Notes under the pieces: model-generated | The model's input: only the letters and a program-made list of their open reading frames with translations | Databases searched by the model: none | Told to the model about the DNA's origin: nothing | Part shown: positions 1 through 5,409 of the stretch, in pieces | Numbering within the stretch: position 1 is the stretch's first letter | Layout: every line of letters starts with the position of its first letter | Program-made: the position numbers and the translations under genes | NCBI GenBank assembly: GCA_946482345.1 | Contig: CAMLRJ010000256.1 | Location: 1-5,628 of the forward strand | Origin: an uncultured Cellvibrio sp. | GTDB lineage: Bacteria; Pseudomonadota; Gammaproteobacteria; Pseudomonadales; Cellvibrionaceae | Direction of reading: 5' to 3' | Length of the DNA: 5,628 nt

Positions 1-38
1 TGTTCCCTCCCCTGCCAAGGGGAGGGTTAGGGTGGGGT
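1..38. repeat. GC-rich palindromic intergenic repeat at the window edge
   Basis: A perfect 9-bp inverted repeat, CCCTCCCCT (5-13) and AGGGGAGGG (18-26) around a 4-nt loop, is followed by a G-rich tail GGTTAGGGTGGGGT. Palindrome-plus-tail units of this kind occur as dispersed intergenic repeats in many proteobacterial genomes (general knowledge, not searched here). It begins about 26 nt beyond the fmdA stop codon, so it would form a hairpin in the 3' end of the fmdA transcript. It lacks a T-run in that direction and is not a typical intrinsic terminator. The element may continue to the left of the window. Confidence 0.55.
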
Positions 39-52
39 AAGGCTTTTAAAAT

Positions 53-1282
53 TTATTTATCCTTCGACAAAGGCACACTAATTCCCGGCGTAACTTTTTT
101 CGTCGGCCCTTCAGCAGTCGGATTCACATCGAAATCAAAAATATCTGTCGGCAGCCACAAAGTCGCACAGGCGTTTGGAATATCCACCACTCCGCTGATA
201 TGCCCTTGCACCGGCGCGCAACCTAAAATCGCGTAAGCTTGTGCTTTGGAGTAACCAAATTTGGTGAGATATTCGATGGCATTCAAACAAGCTTGACGAT
301 AAGCCACATGCACATCCAAATAATGTTGTTCACCATATTCATCGACCGAAATACCTTCAAATATTAAATAGTCATCATATTTAGGCGCGATTGGGCTTGG
401 TTTGAAAATTGGATTTTTAATACCGTATTTTTTCATGCCGTCTTTAATCAAATTCACGCGCAAATGAATCCAGCCTGCCATTTCGATGGCACCGCAAAAA
501 GTAATTTCACCATCGCCCTGGCTGAAGTGCAAATCGCCCATTGAAAGGCCAGCATCTTTCACATAAACCGGGAAATAAATTTTTGAACCGCGCGATAAAT
601 CTTTAATGTCGCAGTTACCGCCGTGTTCGCGCGGTGGCACAGTGCGAGCACCTTCTGTTGCAGCAATTTTTGCAGCGTCCGGTTTCATTTTGCCCATATG
701 CGCCGTGTCAGCGTAGGGCAGGGTGGCTAAAGCAGGAACGCGATCAGGTTCTGTGTCGTACAATTCTTTTTCGCGTTTATTCCATTCCGCCAACATTTCT
801 TTTGATGGCAAACAACCGATCAAACCCGGGTGAACCAAACCCGCGAATTCCACATTGGGAACATGGCGGGATTTGGTAAACATACCGTTGATATCCCAAA
901 TAGATTTTTGCGCTTCGGGGAAATGTTCTGTTAAAAAACCACCGCCGTTTTTCTTGGAGAAAAATCCATTAAAGCCCCACAAACTTTCTTCAAAAGCACC
1001 AATATCGAGAATATCCACCACCAACAAATCACCCGGCTCTGCACCTTCAACACCCACGGGGCCCGACAAAAAATGCACTTGCGACAAATCCACATCGCGC
1101 ACGTCATCCGCGCAATCATCATTTTTAATTTGTCCACCGGTCCAGTCGTAACACTCGATAATAAAATCAGCACCGGGTTTCACCATAGCCGCCATAGGAA
1201 TATCCGGATGCCAACGGTTGTGAATCATTTCATTTTCGTAAGGCGATTTTGTTAGATCGATTTTGATGATTGTTTCAGCCAT
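53..1282 (-). CDS. fmdA: Formamidase (acetamidase/formamidase family)
   Basis: This 409-residue cytoplasmic amidohydrolase is predicted to convert formamide to formate and ammonia. Its length matches the roughly 400-residue FmdA family, and it reads as FmdA from end to end: an N-terminal beta-rich half including HNRWHPDIP (21-29), a central block REHGGNCDIKDLSRGS (218-233) followed by GDLHFSQGDGE (249-259), and a C-terminal block GCAPVQGHISGVVDIPNA (354-371). The central and C-terminal blocks are the family's most conserved parts and contain the His/Asp/Cys residues expected near the active site; I did not assign individual catalytic residues. I chose the ATG at 1282 because AGGAG lies 7 nt upstream; a longer reading frame back to 1408 has no family-like sequence. 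No signal peptide is visible. It is divergent from modABC, and no fmdB or amide-transport genes are in view. Short-chain amidase activity on acetamide is the main alternative. Confidence 0.93.
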   Translation of the reverse strand: MAETIIKIDLTKSPYENEMIHNRWHPDIPMAAMVKPGADFIIECYDWTGGQIKNDDCADDVRDVDLSQVHFLSGPVGVEGAEPGDLLVVDILDIGAFEESLWGFNGFFSKKNGGGFLTEHFPEAQKSIWDINGMFTKSRHVPNVEFAGLVHPGLIGCLPSKEMLAEWNKREKELYDTEPDRVPALATLPYADTAHMGKMKPDAAKIAATEGARTVPPREHGGNCDIKDLSRGSKIYFPVYVKDAGLSMGDLHFSQGDGEITFCGAIEMAGWIHLRVNLIKDGMKKYGIKNPIFKPSPIAPKYDDYLIFEGISVDEYGEQHYLDVHVAYRQACLNAIEYLTKFGYSKAQAYAILGCAPVQGHISGVVDIPNACATLWLPTDIFDFDVNPTAEGPTKKVTPGISVPLSKDK

Positions 1283-1289
1283 GGTCTGA

Positions 1290-1294
1290 CTCCT
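1290..1294 (-). promoter_or_regulatory. Ribosome binding site that decides the fmdA start
   Basis: AGGAG on the minus strand, 7 nt before the ATG at 1282. It supports the 409-residue start over the extended frame that begins at 1408. Confidence 0.8.
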
Positions 1295-1345
1295 GAAATG
1301 TTGATGTGGCAGTGTCAGCCCATTAAGGATTAACACTGGTTTCAG

Positions 1346-1420
1346 GTTCAGTATCTGGCGATCTCCTCTCGGCAGCCATACGACAAACTCCCGTCTGAAC
1401 TGCGTCAAATGACGTATAGA
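1346..1420 (-). promoter_or_regulatory. fmdA leader: possible promoter, operator-like palindrome and folded leader
   Basis: A possible -10 hexamer TATACG (minus strand, 1413-1418) lacks a good -35, so the promoter is tentative. It overlaps a palindrome with 5-bp arms, CGTCA (1403-1407) and TGACG (1410-1414), spaced by 2 nt, which would suit a dimeric repressor. Further into the leader, GTTCAG and CTGAAC (1395-1400 and 1346-1351) can pair around TGGC/GCCA (1375-1378 and 1356-1359), so the 5' untranslated RNA could fold. It matches no riboswitch class I know. All parts are short and could be chance. Confidence 0.25.
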
Positions 1421-1465
1421 CTCCGCTTAAGTTGCACCCTTCAGAGTTCTGGTTGACTTGTGTTT

Positions 1466-1489
1466 GGTTATATCCGAACATGCATAACG
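1466..1489 (+). promoter_or_regulatory. ModE-type molybdate operator in front of modA
   Basis: GGTTATAT and GCATAACG are spaced by 8 nt and form an imperfect 24-nt palindrome. The E. coli modA operator, as I remember it, has the same form: CGTTATAT, 8 nt, ACATAACG, so 14 of the 16 half-site bases agree. The box ends 27 nt before the modA start codon. A -35-like TTGACT (1453-1458) lies 7 nt before the box, so bound ModE would cover the -10 and start region and repress when molybdate is plentiful, as in E. coli. No convincing -10 hexamer is visible at normal spacing. A ModE-family gene lies at the right edge of the window. Confidence 0.75.
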
Positions 1490-1516
1490 ATAAGGTGATC
1501 AAAAACAGGTAGGGCT

Positions 1517-2278
1517 ATGAATATAAAAAGGCTACAGGCTTTGCTGTTATTGATTGGATTGCAATGCCTGACGCTCGAATCCAGCGCAAGCAATCTTCGG
1601 GTTTCAGCAGCGGCCAGTTTGACTGATGTATTAACTGAACTGGTTCAGGATTTTGAACGCTCACATTCGGATATCGATATTAAAACCTCCTTTGCTGGTT
1701 CTTCAGTCCTGGCTAAACAAATTGAAAATGGTGCGCCTGCCGATATTTTTATTTCAGCGGATAAAGATTGGATGGATTATTTGCAAAAACGCAATTTGAT
1801 TGATGCAGAATCACGCAAAGATTTATTGAGTAATCATCTGGTTTTTATTGCACCTATGAATCGTGAATTCAGCATTGAGTTTACTTCGCAATTTAATTTC
1901 GCCACCAAGCTAAAAGGCAAAATTTGCACTGGTGAGCCGGCTTATGTTCCCGTTGGCAAATATGCTAAACAAGCCTTGGAATATTATGGTTGGTGGAAAA
2001 CTATCGAAGCGAGTCTGGTGGGAACAGAAGATGTACGAACGGCTTTGGCGTTTGTTGAGCGTGGTGAGTGTGCACTGGGGATAGTTTATGAAACTGATGC
2101 GAAGATGAGTAAAAAAGTAAAACTGATTGCACGTTTTCCAGCAGGAAGTCATTCGCCTATTGTGTACCCGATTGCTTTAACTACAAAAGCCAATAATGAT
2201 GCACAAAGATTTTTAGAATTTTTAAAATCGGATCAAGCGATAGAAGTTTTCAACCGTTACGGATTCATTATGAAATAA
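1517..2278 (+). CDS. modA: Molybdate ABC transporter, periplasmic binding protein
   Basis: This 253-residue protein captures molybdate (and probably tungstate) in the periplasm and passes it to ModBC. Residues 1-24 form a signal peptide with cleavage likely after SSA (22-24); C17 is not in a lipobox. The ligand residues known from E. coli ModA align as follows: S34 in AAAS, S62 in the FAGSSV stretch, V173 in EDVR and Y191 in GIVY. The E. coli position Ala125 is Val146 here (VPVG instead of VPAG), but that residue contributes a main-chain contact. Family landmarks ENGAPADIFISADKDWM (70-86) and the C-terminal FNRYGF (245-250) are intact, and length is normal. The only mature cysteines are C137 and C185. 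An AGGTAGGG stretch ending 2 nt before the ATG provides the ribosome site, with AGG spaced 7 nt. It is first in modABC, downstream of a ModE-type operator, and 253 nt with two palindromic elements separates it from modB. Confidence 0.96.
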   Translation: MNIKRLQALLLLIGLQCLTLESSASNLRVSAAASLTDVLTELVQDFERSHSDIDIKTSFAGSSVLAKQIENGAPADIFISADKDWMDYLQKRNLIDAESRKDLLSNHLVFIAPMNREFSIEFTSQFNFATKLKGKICTGEPAYVPVGKYAKQALEYYGWWKTIEASLVGTEDVRTALAFVERGECALGIVYETDAKMSKKVKLIARFPAGSHSPIVYPIALTTKANNDAQRFLEFLKSDQAIEVFNRYGFIMK

Positions 2279-2285
2279 TATTTCT

Positions 2286-2338
2286 GTAGGGGCGGCCCCC
2301 CGTGGCCGCCCTGGGCAGGCACGGGGGCCTGCCCCTAC
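2286..2338. repeat. REPIN-like double palindrome (GTAG type)
   Basis: Two 26-nt arms lie in inverted orientation around a single T. Each arm starts with GTAG (2286-2289; CTAC at 2335-2338 on the other side) and holds an 8-bp hairpin: GGGCGGCC/GGCCGCCC (2290-2297 with 2304-2311) and GGGCAGGC/GCCTGCCC (2313-2320 with 2327-2334). The arms differ at only four positions, which form two compensatory pairs. A GTAG tetranucleotide before an imperfect palindrome is the layout of REP sequences mobilised by RAYT transposases, and two inverted REPs make a REPIN. It starts 7 nt after the modA stop codon and has no T-run, so it is not a classic terminator. Confidence 0.75.
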
Positions 2339-2390
2339 GTAATCAAATGTTTTTGAATTCATAGAGAGTTTTGCACGAATCAAAATTAAT

Positions 2391-2473
2391 CGTCATTCCT
2401 GCGAAGGCAGGAATCCAGTAGTTAAAATTTCAATGAAATCAAAGGCTGGATCCCTGCCTTCGCAGGGATGACG
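2391..2473. repeat. Second REPIN-like inverted pair (GTCATTCC type)
   Basis: Two 28-nt arms (2391-2418 and 2446-2473) are inverted around 27 nt. Each arm carries a stem with a 4-nt loop, running from ATTCCTGC to GCAGGAAT on the left and the equivalent with CCC/GGG on the right. The arms differ at two positions only, and those two bases pair with each other in the hairpin. The GTCATTCC...GGAATCCAG form resembles widely dispersed proteobacterial intergenic palindromes. An outer 7-bp inverted repeat, ACGAATC (2375-2381) and GATTCGT (2496-2502), may be coincidental. Together with the 2286-2338 element it fills most of the modA-modB gap. Confidence 0.75.
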
Positions 2474-2517
2474 AAGTGAAATTAAACAAAAAATGGATTC
2501 GTACAAAGGTCTTTCAT

Positions 2518-2523
2518 AAAAGG
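2518..2523 (+). promoter_or_regulatory. Ribosome binding site that decides the modB TTG start
   Basis: AAAAGG lies 8 nt before the TTG at 2532. An in-frame stop (TAA, 2517-2519) closes the frame upstream, leaving TTG at 2532 or a rare ATT at 2526 as the only plausible starts. TTG gives the expected ModB N-terminus beginning MILT. Confidence 0.7.
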
Positions 2524-2531
2524 TAATTGAA

Positions 2532-3230
2532 TTGATATTAACTCCTGAGGAATGGCAAGTGCTCGCGCTTTCCGCAAAAGTGGGAATCTGTGCAACGCTT
2601 TTGTGTTTGCTGCCCGGAATTTTTTTCGGTTGGTTGTTAGCACGTAAAGATTTTTTCGGAAAATCCGCATTGGATGCCATTTTATTTATGCCGATGGTGT
2701 TGCCACCCACAGTGCCAGGATATTTATTGTTGGTCACTTTTGGTAGCCAGGGTGTAGCCGGGCAATGGTTAAAAAAACATTTTGATATTGAGCTGGTTTT
2801 TAATTGGAAGGGCGCGGTATTGGCGGCTTCAGTGATTGCGTTTCCTTTAATGGTGCAAGCTGCAAAATTATCGGTACAAATGATTGATCGTCGATTGGAA
2901 CAGGCTGCAAGCACTTTGGGTTCAAGCCCCTTTAAAGTTTGGTGGAGTGTCACATTACCTTTAATGTTGCCGGGGATTTTAATTGGGTCGATTATGGTGT
3001 TCAGTCGATCACTTGGTGAATTCGGTGCAACTATTACATTTGTTGGCAATATTGCAGGTGAAACCCGCACTTTGCCGCTCGCAATTTATTCGGCGACTCA
3101 TCAAATTGACGGTGATGCAATGGCCATGCGTTTAATTGTGATTTGTTTGGCGTTAGCATTTTTTTCGTTGTTGTTAAGTAATCTATTAACACGCCGTGCA
3201 GAAACCTGGTTAGGAGTTCGTCGTGCTTGA
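2532..3230 (+). CDS. modB: Molybdate ABC transporter, permease
   Basis: This 232-residue inner-membrane permease should form the homodimeric channel that receives molybdate from ModA and is driven by ModC. It resembles E. coli ModB along its whole length, starting with MILT-PEW. Hydrophobic stretches near residues 11-36, 48-70, 92-112, 143-160 and 198-219 fit about five transmembrane helices. The EAA coupling loop that contacts ModC is clear at about 123-148, with EQAASTLG followed by TLPLMLPG. The conserved FSRSLGEFGATITFVGNI (157-174) and GETRTLP (176-182) that mark molybdate and sulfate permeases are present. Start choice is TTG, forced by an upstream in-frame stop. The 3' end overlaps modC by 8 nt, implying translational coupling. 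The gap to modA is unusually long for this operon and carries two palindromic elements, so modBC output may differ from modA output. Confidence 0.95.
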   Translation: MILTPEEWQVLALSAKVGICATLLCLLPGIFFGWLLARKDFFGKSALDAILFMPMVLPPTVPGYLLLVTFGSQGVAGQWLKKHFDIELVFNWKGAVLAASVIAFPLMVQAAKLSVQMIDRRLEQAASTLGSSPFKVWWSVTLPLMLPGILIGSIMVFSRSLGEFGATITFVGNIAGETRTLPLAIYSATHQIDGDAMAMRLIVICLALAFFSLLLSNLLTRRAETWLGVRRA

Positions 3231-3873
3231 GTTGGATTTTGCATTTCAGCGCGATACTTTTTCGCTTAAGGTTAAGCAAGAATTATCTGCACCTATTACA
3301 GGAATATTCGGTGCATCGGGCAGTGGTAAAACAACTTTGTTGGCATTAATCGCCGGTTTATTAAAACCACAGCAGGGATTCATTTCACTTAATAAAAAAA
3401 TACTCTTTAATCAACAATCCAAAACCTGGGTGCCTGCCCATAAACGTCATGTAGGTTTGGTGTTTCAGGATGGACAATTGTTGCCGCATCTTTCCGTCAG
3501 GCAAAATTTATTGTACGGGTTTAATAATATTCAGGCTGACCAGCGTCGTTTTACCTTGGAGAATATTGTGAACTTGTTGGAGTTAAGTAATTTATTGGAT
3601 CGCAAACCTTCTGTTTTATCAGGTGGCGAAAAACAACGGGTTGCACTAGGTAGGGCAGTGCTCTATTCACCAGAATTATTATTGCTGGATGAACCTTTGT
3701 CGGCACTGGATGAACGATTGAAAAATCAAATCTTGCCATTCTTTTTGCGTATTTATGCTGAATGCAAAATCCCGATGATTTATGTCACTCACTCATTGAG
3801 TGAATTGGATTTTTTAACTGATACGCAAATGGTTGTTCAAGACGGAATATTGCTCGATACTCGACAGAAATGA
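3223..3873 (+). CDS. modC: Molybdate ABC transporter, ATPase lacking the TOBE/molbindin domain
   Basis: This 216-residue cytoplasmic ATPase powers ModB. All ABC motifs are intact: Walker A GASGSGKTT (30-38), Q-loop Q82 in VFQDGQLLPH, signature LSGGEKQ (132-138), Walker B LLLLDEP (152-158), D-loop SALD (160-163) and H-loop H190. ModC identity rests on the N-terminal MLELDF, the general ModC-like sequence and its place after modB. It is much shorter than E. coli ModC (about 350 residues), which continues into a C-terminal TOBE/molbindin domain that binds molybdate. Here the protein ends about 26 residues after the H-loop, and the 131 nt before the next gene is too short to encode the missing domain, so this is not a simple frameshift. 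The start is GTG at 3223 with TAGGAG (3211-3216) 6 nt upstream, inside the end of modB. The short form could be native or an ancient loss. Confidence 0.93.
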   Translation: MLELDFAFQRDTFSLKVKQELSAPITGIFGASGSGKTTLLALIAGLLKPQQGFISLNKKILFNQQSKTWVPAHKRHVGLVFQDGQLLPHLSVRQNLLYGFNNIQADQRRFTLENIVNLLELSNLLDRKPSVLSGGEKQRVALGRAVLYSPELLLLDEPLSALDERLKNQILPFFLRIYAECKIPMIYVTHSLSELDFLTDTQMVVQDGILLDTRQK

Positions 3874-3900
3874 ATAGGCAATCCAGGGGAGGCATAGGAA

Positions 3901-3924
3901 TCAACCCATGCGTCAACCCAATGC
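3901..3924 (+). repeat. Short tandem repeat between modC and msrAB
   Basis: Two adjacent near-identical 12-nt units, TCAACCCATGCG and TCAACCCAATGC. They lie 27 nt after the modC stop and before the putative msrAB promoter. No terminator with a T-run is visible after modC, so read-through into msrAB is possible. The repeat may be an operator for an unknown regulator or simply a small duplication. Confidence 0.4.
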
Positions 3925-3936
3925 AAAATATTGTTG

Positions 3937-3966
3937 TTGAATGTTGTAACAAATGCCTTTTATAAA
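3937..3966 (+). promoter_or_regulatory. Putative sigma-70 type promoter of msrAB
   Basis: A -35-like TTGAAT (3937-3942) and a -10-like TATAAA (3961-3966) are separated by 18 nt. They match the consensus at 4 and 5 of 6 bases. Transcription would begin about 30 nt before the start codon at 4005. The flanks are AT-rich, so alternative hexamers exist. Confidence 0.4.
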
Positions 3967-4004
3967 GCTCTAACTGAATATTTTACGAATAACGGGAGAG
4001 TGAA

Positions 4005-5285
4005 ATGCTTAAAGCGAAATCTGTACTCATATTGATTATCTGCAGCCTGCTAACCCTGCATACGCAAGCCGAACCAAAGGAAATGCCTGCCACGCGCAAT
4101 CTGGACACTATAGTGGTTGGGGCGGGTTGCTTTTGGGGTGTTGAAAAACGTTTTGAAGCGATCAATGGTGTGATTGATGTAGCTTCAGGTTATGCAGATG
4201 GCAAAGGCGTCGAACCGAATTACAAAGCGATCACACAACTTGCCAATAAAAATAATCCCAATAATTTTGCCGAGGTAGTACAAATCACCTATAACCCGAA
4301 AGTGGTCAAGGTGGATACATTACTGAAACGCTATTTTGAAATGCATGATCCTACGCAATTAAATCGTCAGGGCAACGATCTGGGTACACAGTATCGTTCG
4401 ATCATTTTGACCAGCAACAAAACCCAGGAAGATGCAGCAAAACAAGTGTTGGCGGCTTATCAGCTCTTGCTTACAAAAGCGGGTTACGGTGCAATTACTA
4501 CTCAAATAAAACCGCTGGAAAAATTTTATCTCGCTGAAGATTATCATCAGGATTACCTCGCTAAAAATCCCAATGGATACTGTCCCGATCATTCTACTGG
4601 CGTACGCTTTGATGAAAATAAAACATCCTCTCCGGTAGTGGACAATACTGCTCTGTTAAAAGGTAAGCACATAGTGGTCATTGATGCTGAGGATTTTTGT
4701 CCTTACTGCAAAAAATTTAAAGCGGATGTAACAGAAAAATATCAAGGTGATATTCCGTTACACTTCCGCTTTGCCAGCCAATTGGATGGTTTAACCTTAA
4801 CAACCCCGACCTGGGCTACTCCAACTATTTTATTATTGCAGGATGGAAAAGAAGTTTTCGGTCGTCAGGGTTATATGAATGCCGAGCAGTTTTATTTTCT
4901 GTTAGGCAAATTCAAACTCGGCGACAGTGAAGCCTTCAATGTTGCATTTGAAGCAAGTACCGATGCGCGCTTCTGTAAGCAGTACGAAATTTTTAAAAAT
5001 ACACCCGATGGTGTTTTTGTAGACAAGCTGAGTGGCGCTGCTTTGTTTGACACACGTGACCGCTTTAATTCCGGTAGTGGCTGGCTTTCATTTACCAAAG
5101 CGGTTGATGGCGCAGTGATAGAAAAACCGGATAACAGTTATGGTATGCAACGCACCGAAATTCTCGCGAAAGTATCTGGCATTCATTTGGGGCATGTGTT
5201 TGATGATGGTCCAAATGGAAAGCCTCGCTATTGTATTAATGCAACAGTGTTGGACTTTGTGCCGCGCAAATCCACAATCAAATAA
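4005..5285 (+). CDS. msrAB: Exported MsrA - thioredoxin-like - MsrB fusion, methionine sulfoxide reductase
   Basis: This 426-residue protein should repair both S- and R-methionine sulfoxide outside the cytoplasm. Residues 1-22 look like a signal peptide (cleavage after TQA); C13 is not in a lipobox. MsrA spans about 35-200: catalytic C42 in GCFWG (41-45), HDPTQLNRQGNDLGTQYRS (114-132), and HQDYLAKNPNGYC (181-193) with C193 as the likely resolving cysteine, as in Neisseria PilB. A thioredoxin-like domain follows at about 215-305, with CPYC (232-235) and a cis-proline candidate at ATP (271-273). MsrB spans about 320-422, with HLGHVFDDGP (394-403) and catalytic C410 in RYCIN. MsrB lacks the zinc cysteines, and its usual resolving cysteine is Ser358 (SGSGW); C324 could replace it. 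PilB has the order Trx-MsrA-MsrB, so this arrangement differs. GGGAG lies 6 nt before the ATG. Electrons probably come from a DsbD-type membrane protein (inference). Confidence 0.9.
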   Translation: MLKAKSVLILIICSLLTLHTQAEPKEMPATRNLDTIVVGAGCFWGVEKRFEAINGVIDVASGYADGKGVEPNYKAITQLANKNNPNNFAEVVQITYNPKVVKVDTLLKRYFEMHDPTQLNRQGNDLGTQYRSIILTSNKTQEDAAKQVLAAYQLLLTKAGYGAITTQIKPLEKFYLAEDYHQDYLAKNPNGYCPDHSTGVRFDENKTSSPVVDNTALLKGKHIVVIDAEDFCPYCKKFKADVTEKYQGDIPLHFRFASQLDGLTLTTPTWATPTILLLQDGKEVFGRQGYMNAEQFYFLLGKFKLGDSEAFNVAFEASTDARFCKQYEIFKNTPDGVFVDKLSGAALFDTRDRFNSGSGWLSFTKAVDGAVIEKPDNSYGMQRTEILAKVSGIHLGHVFDDGPNGKPRYCINATVLDFVPRKSTIK

Positions 5286-5342
5286 GCTTTTTAACTCGTT
5301 ATGTTAATAATTATGTTTGGATACTATTTGATGGCTTCCATA

Positions 5343-5370
5343 TTAACGAAAAAAGGAATTTTTTCGTTAA
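5343..5370. terminator. Perfect 12-bp hairpin, possible bidirectional terminator
   Basis: TTAACGAAAAAA (5343-5354) and its exact complement (5359-5370) enclose a GGAA loop. It lies between convergent msrAB and modE, and the stem's T-run falls on the 3' side on either strand, which suits a terminator working in both directions. The stem has only two G-C pairs and no T-run beyond it, so termination strength is uncertain. The rest of the 124-nt gap shows nothing else I can support. Confidence 0.5.
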
Positions 5371-5409
5371 GCTACTTATTCATTTCATGACCAACTCATT
5401 TAAAAATAA

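Noticed and set aside
931..1173. Small reading frames overlapping fmdA on both strands
   Set aside because: They are other-frame shadows of a well-supported gene, without ribosome sites or family features.
1283..1408. N-terminal extension of fmdA by 42 residues to an upstream ATG at 1408
   Set aside because: The extra residues do not resemble the family, and a good AGGAG ribosome site sits in front of the ATG at 1282, giving the normal family length.
1340..1440. Guanidine-I (ykkC) riboswitch in the fmdA leader, suggested by a CCGAGAG stretch and the amide-related gene
   Set aside because: The other conserved parts of that class, the 5' CUAGGGUUCCG-like block and the 3' GGG-AAAAGCCCGGGAGA-like block, are missing.
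2286..2338. Intrinsic terminator after modA
   Set aside because: The hairpins are strong, but no T-run follows, and modBC lies downstream as the expected rest of the operon. The REPIN-like layout explains the sequence better.
2286..2473. CRISPR-like repeats
   Set aside because: The elements are inverted pairs of two different sequences, not regularly spaced direct repeats with unique spacers.
2393..3070. 225-residue minus-strand reading frame antisense to modB
   Set aside because: It runs through the intergenic palindrome and the opposite strand of a clearly real modB, has no recognisable family features, and its C-terminal part is a translated repeat.
5297..5320. Second ModE box after msrAB, starting CGTTATGT
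   Set aside because: Only the left half fits; the right half (ATGTTTGG) does not, and it lies after a gene rather than at a promoter.
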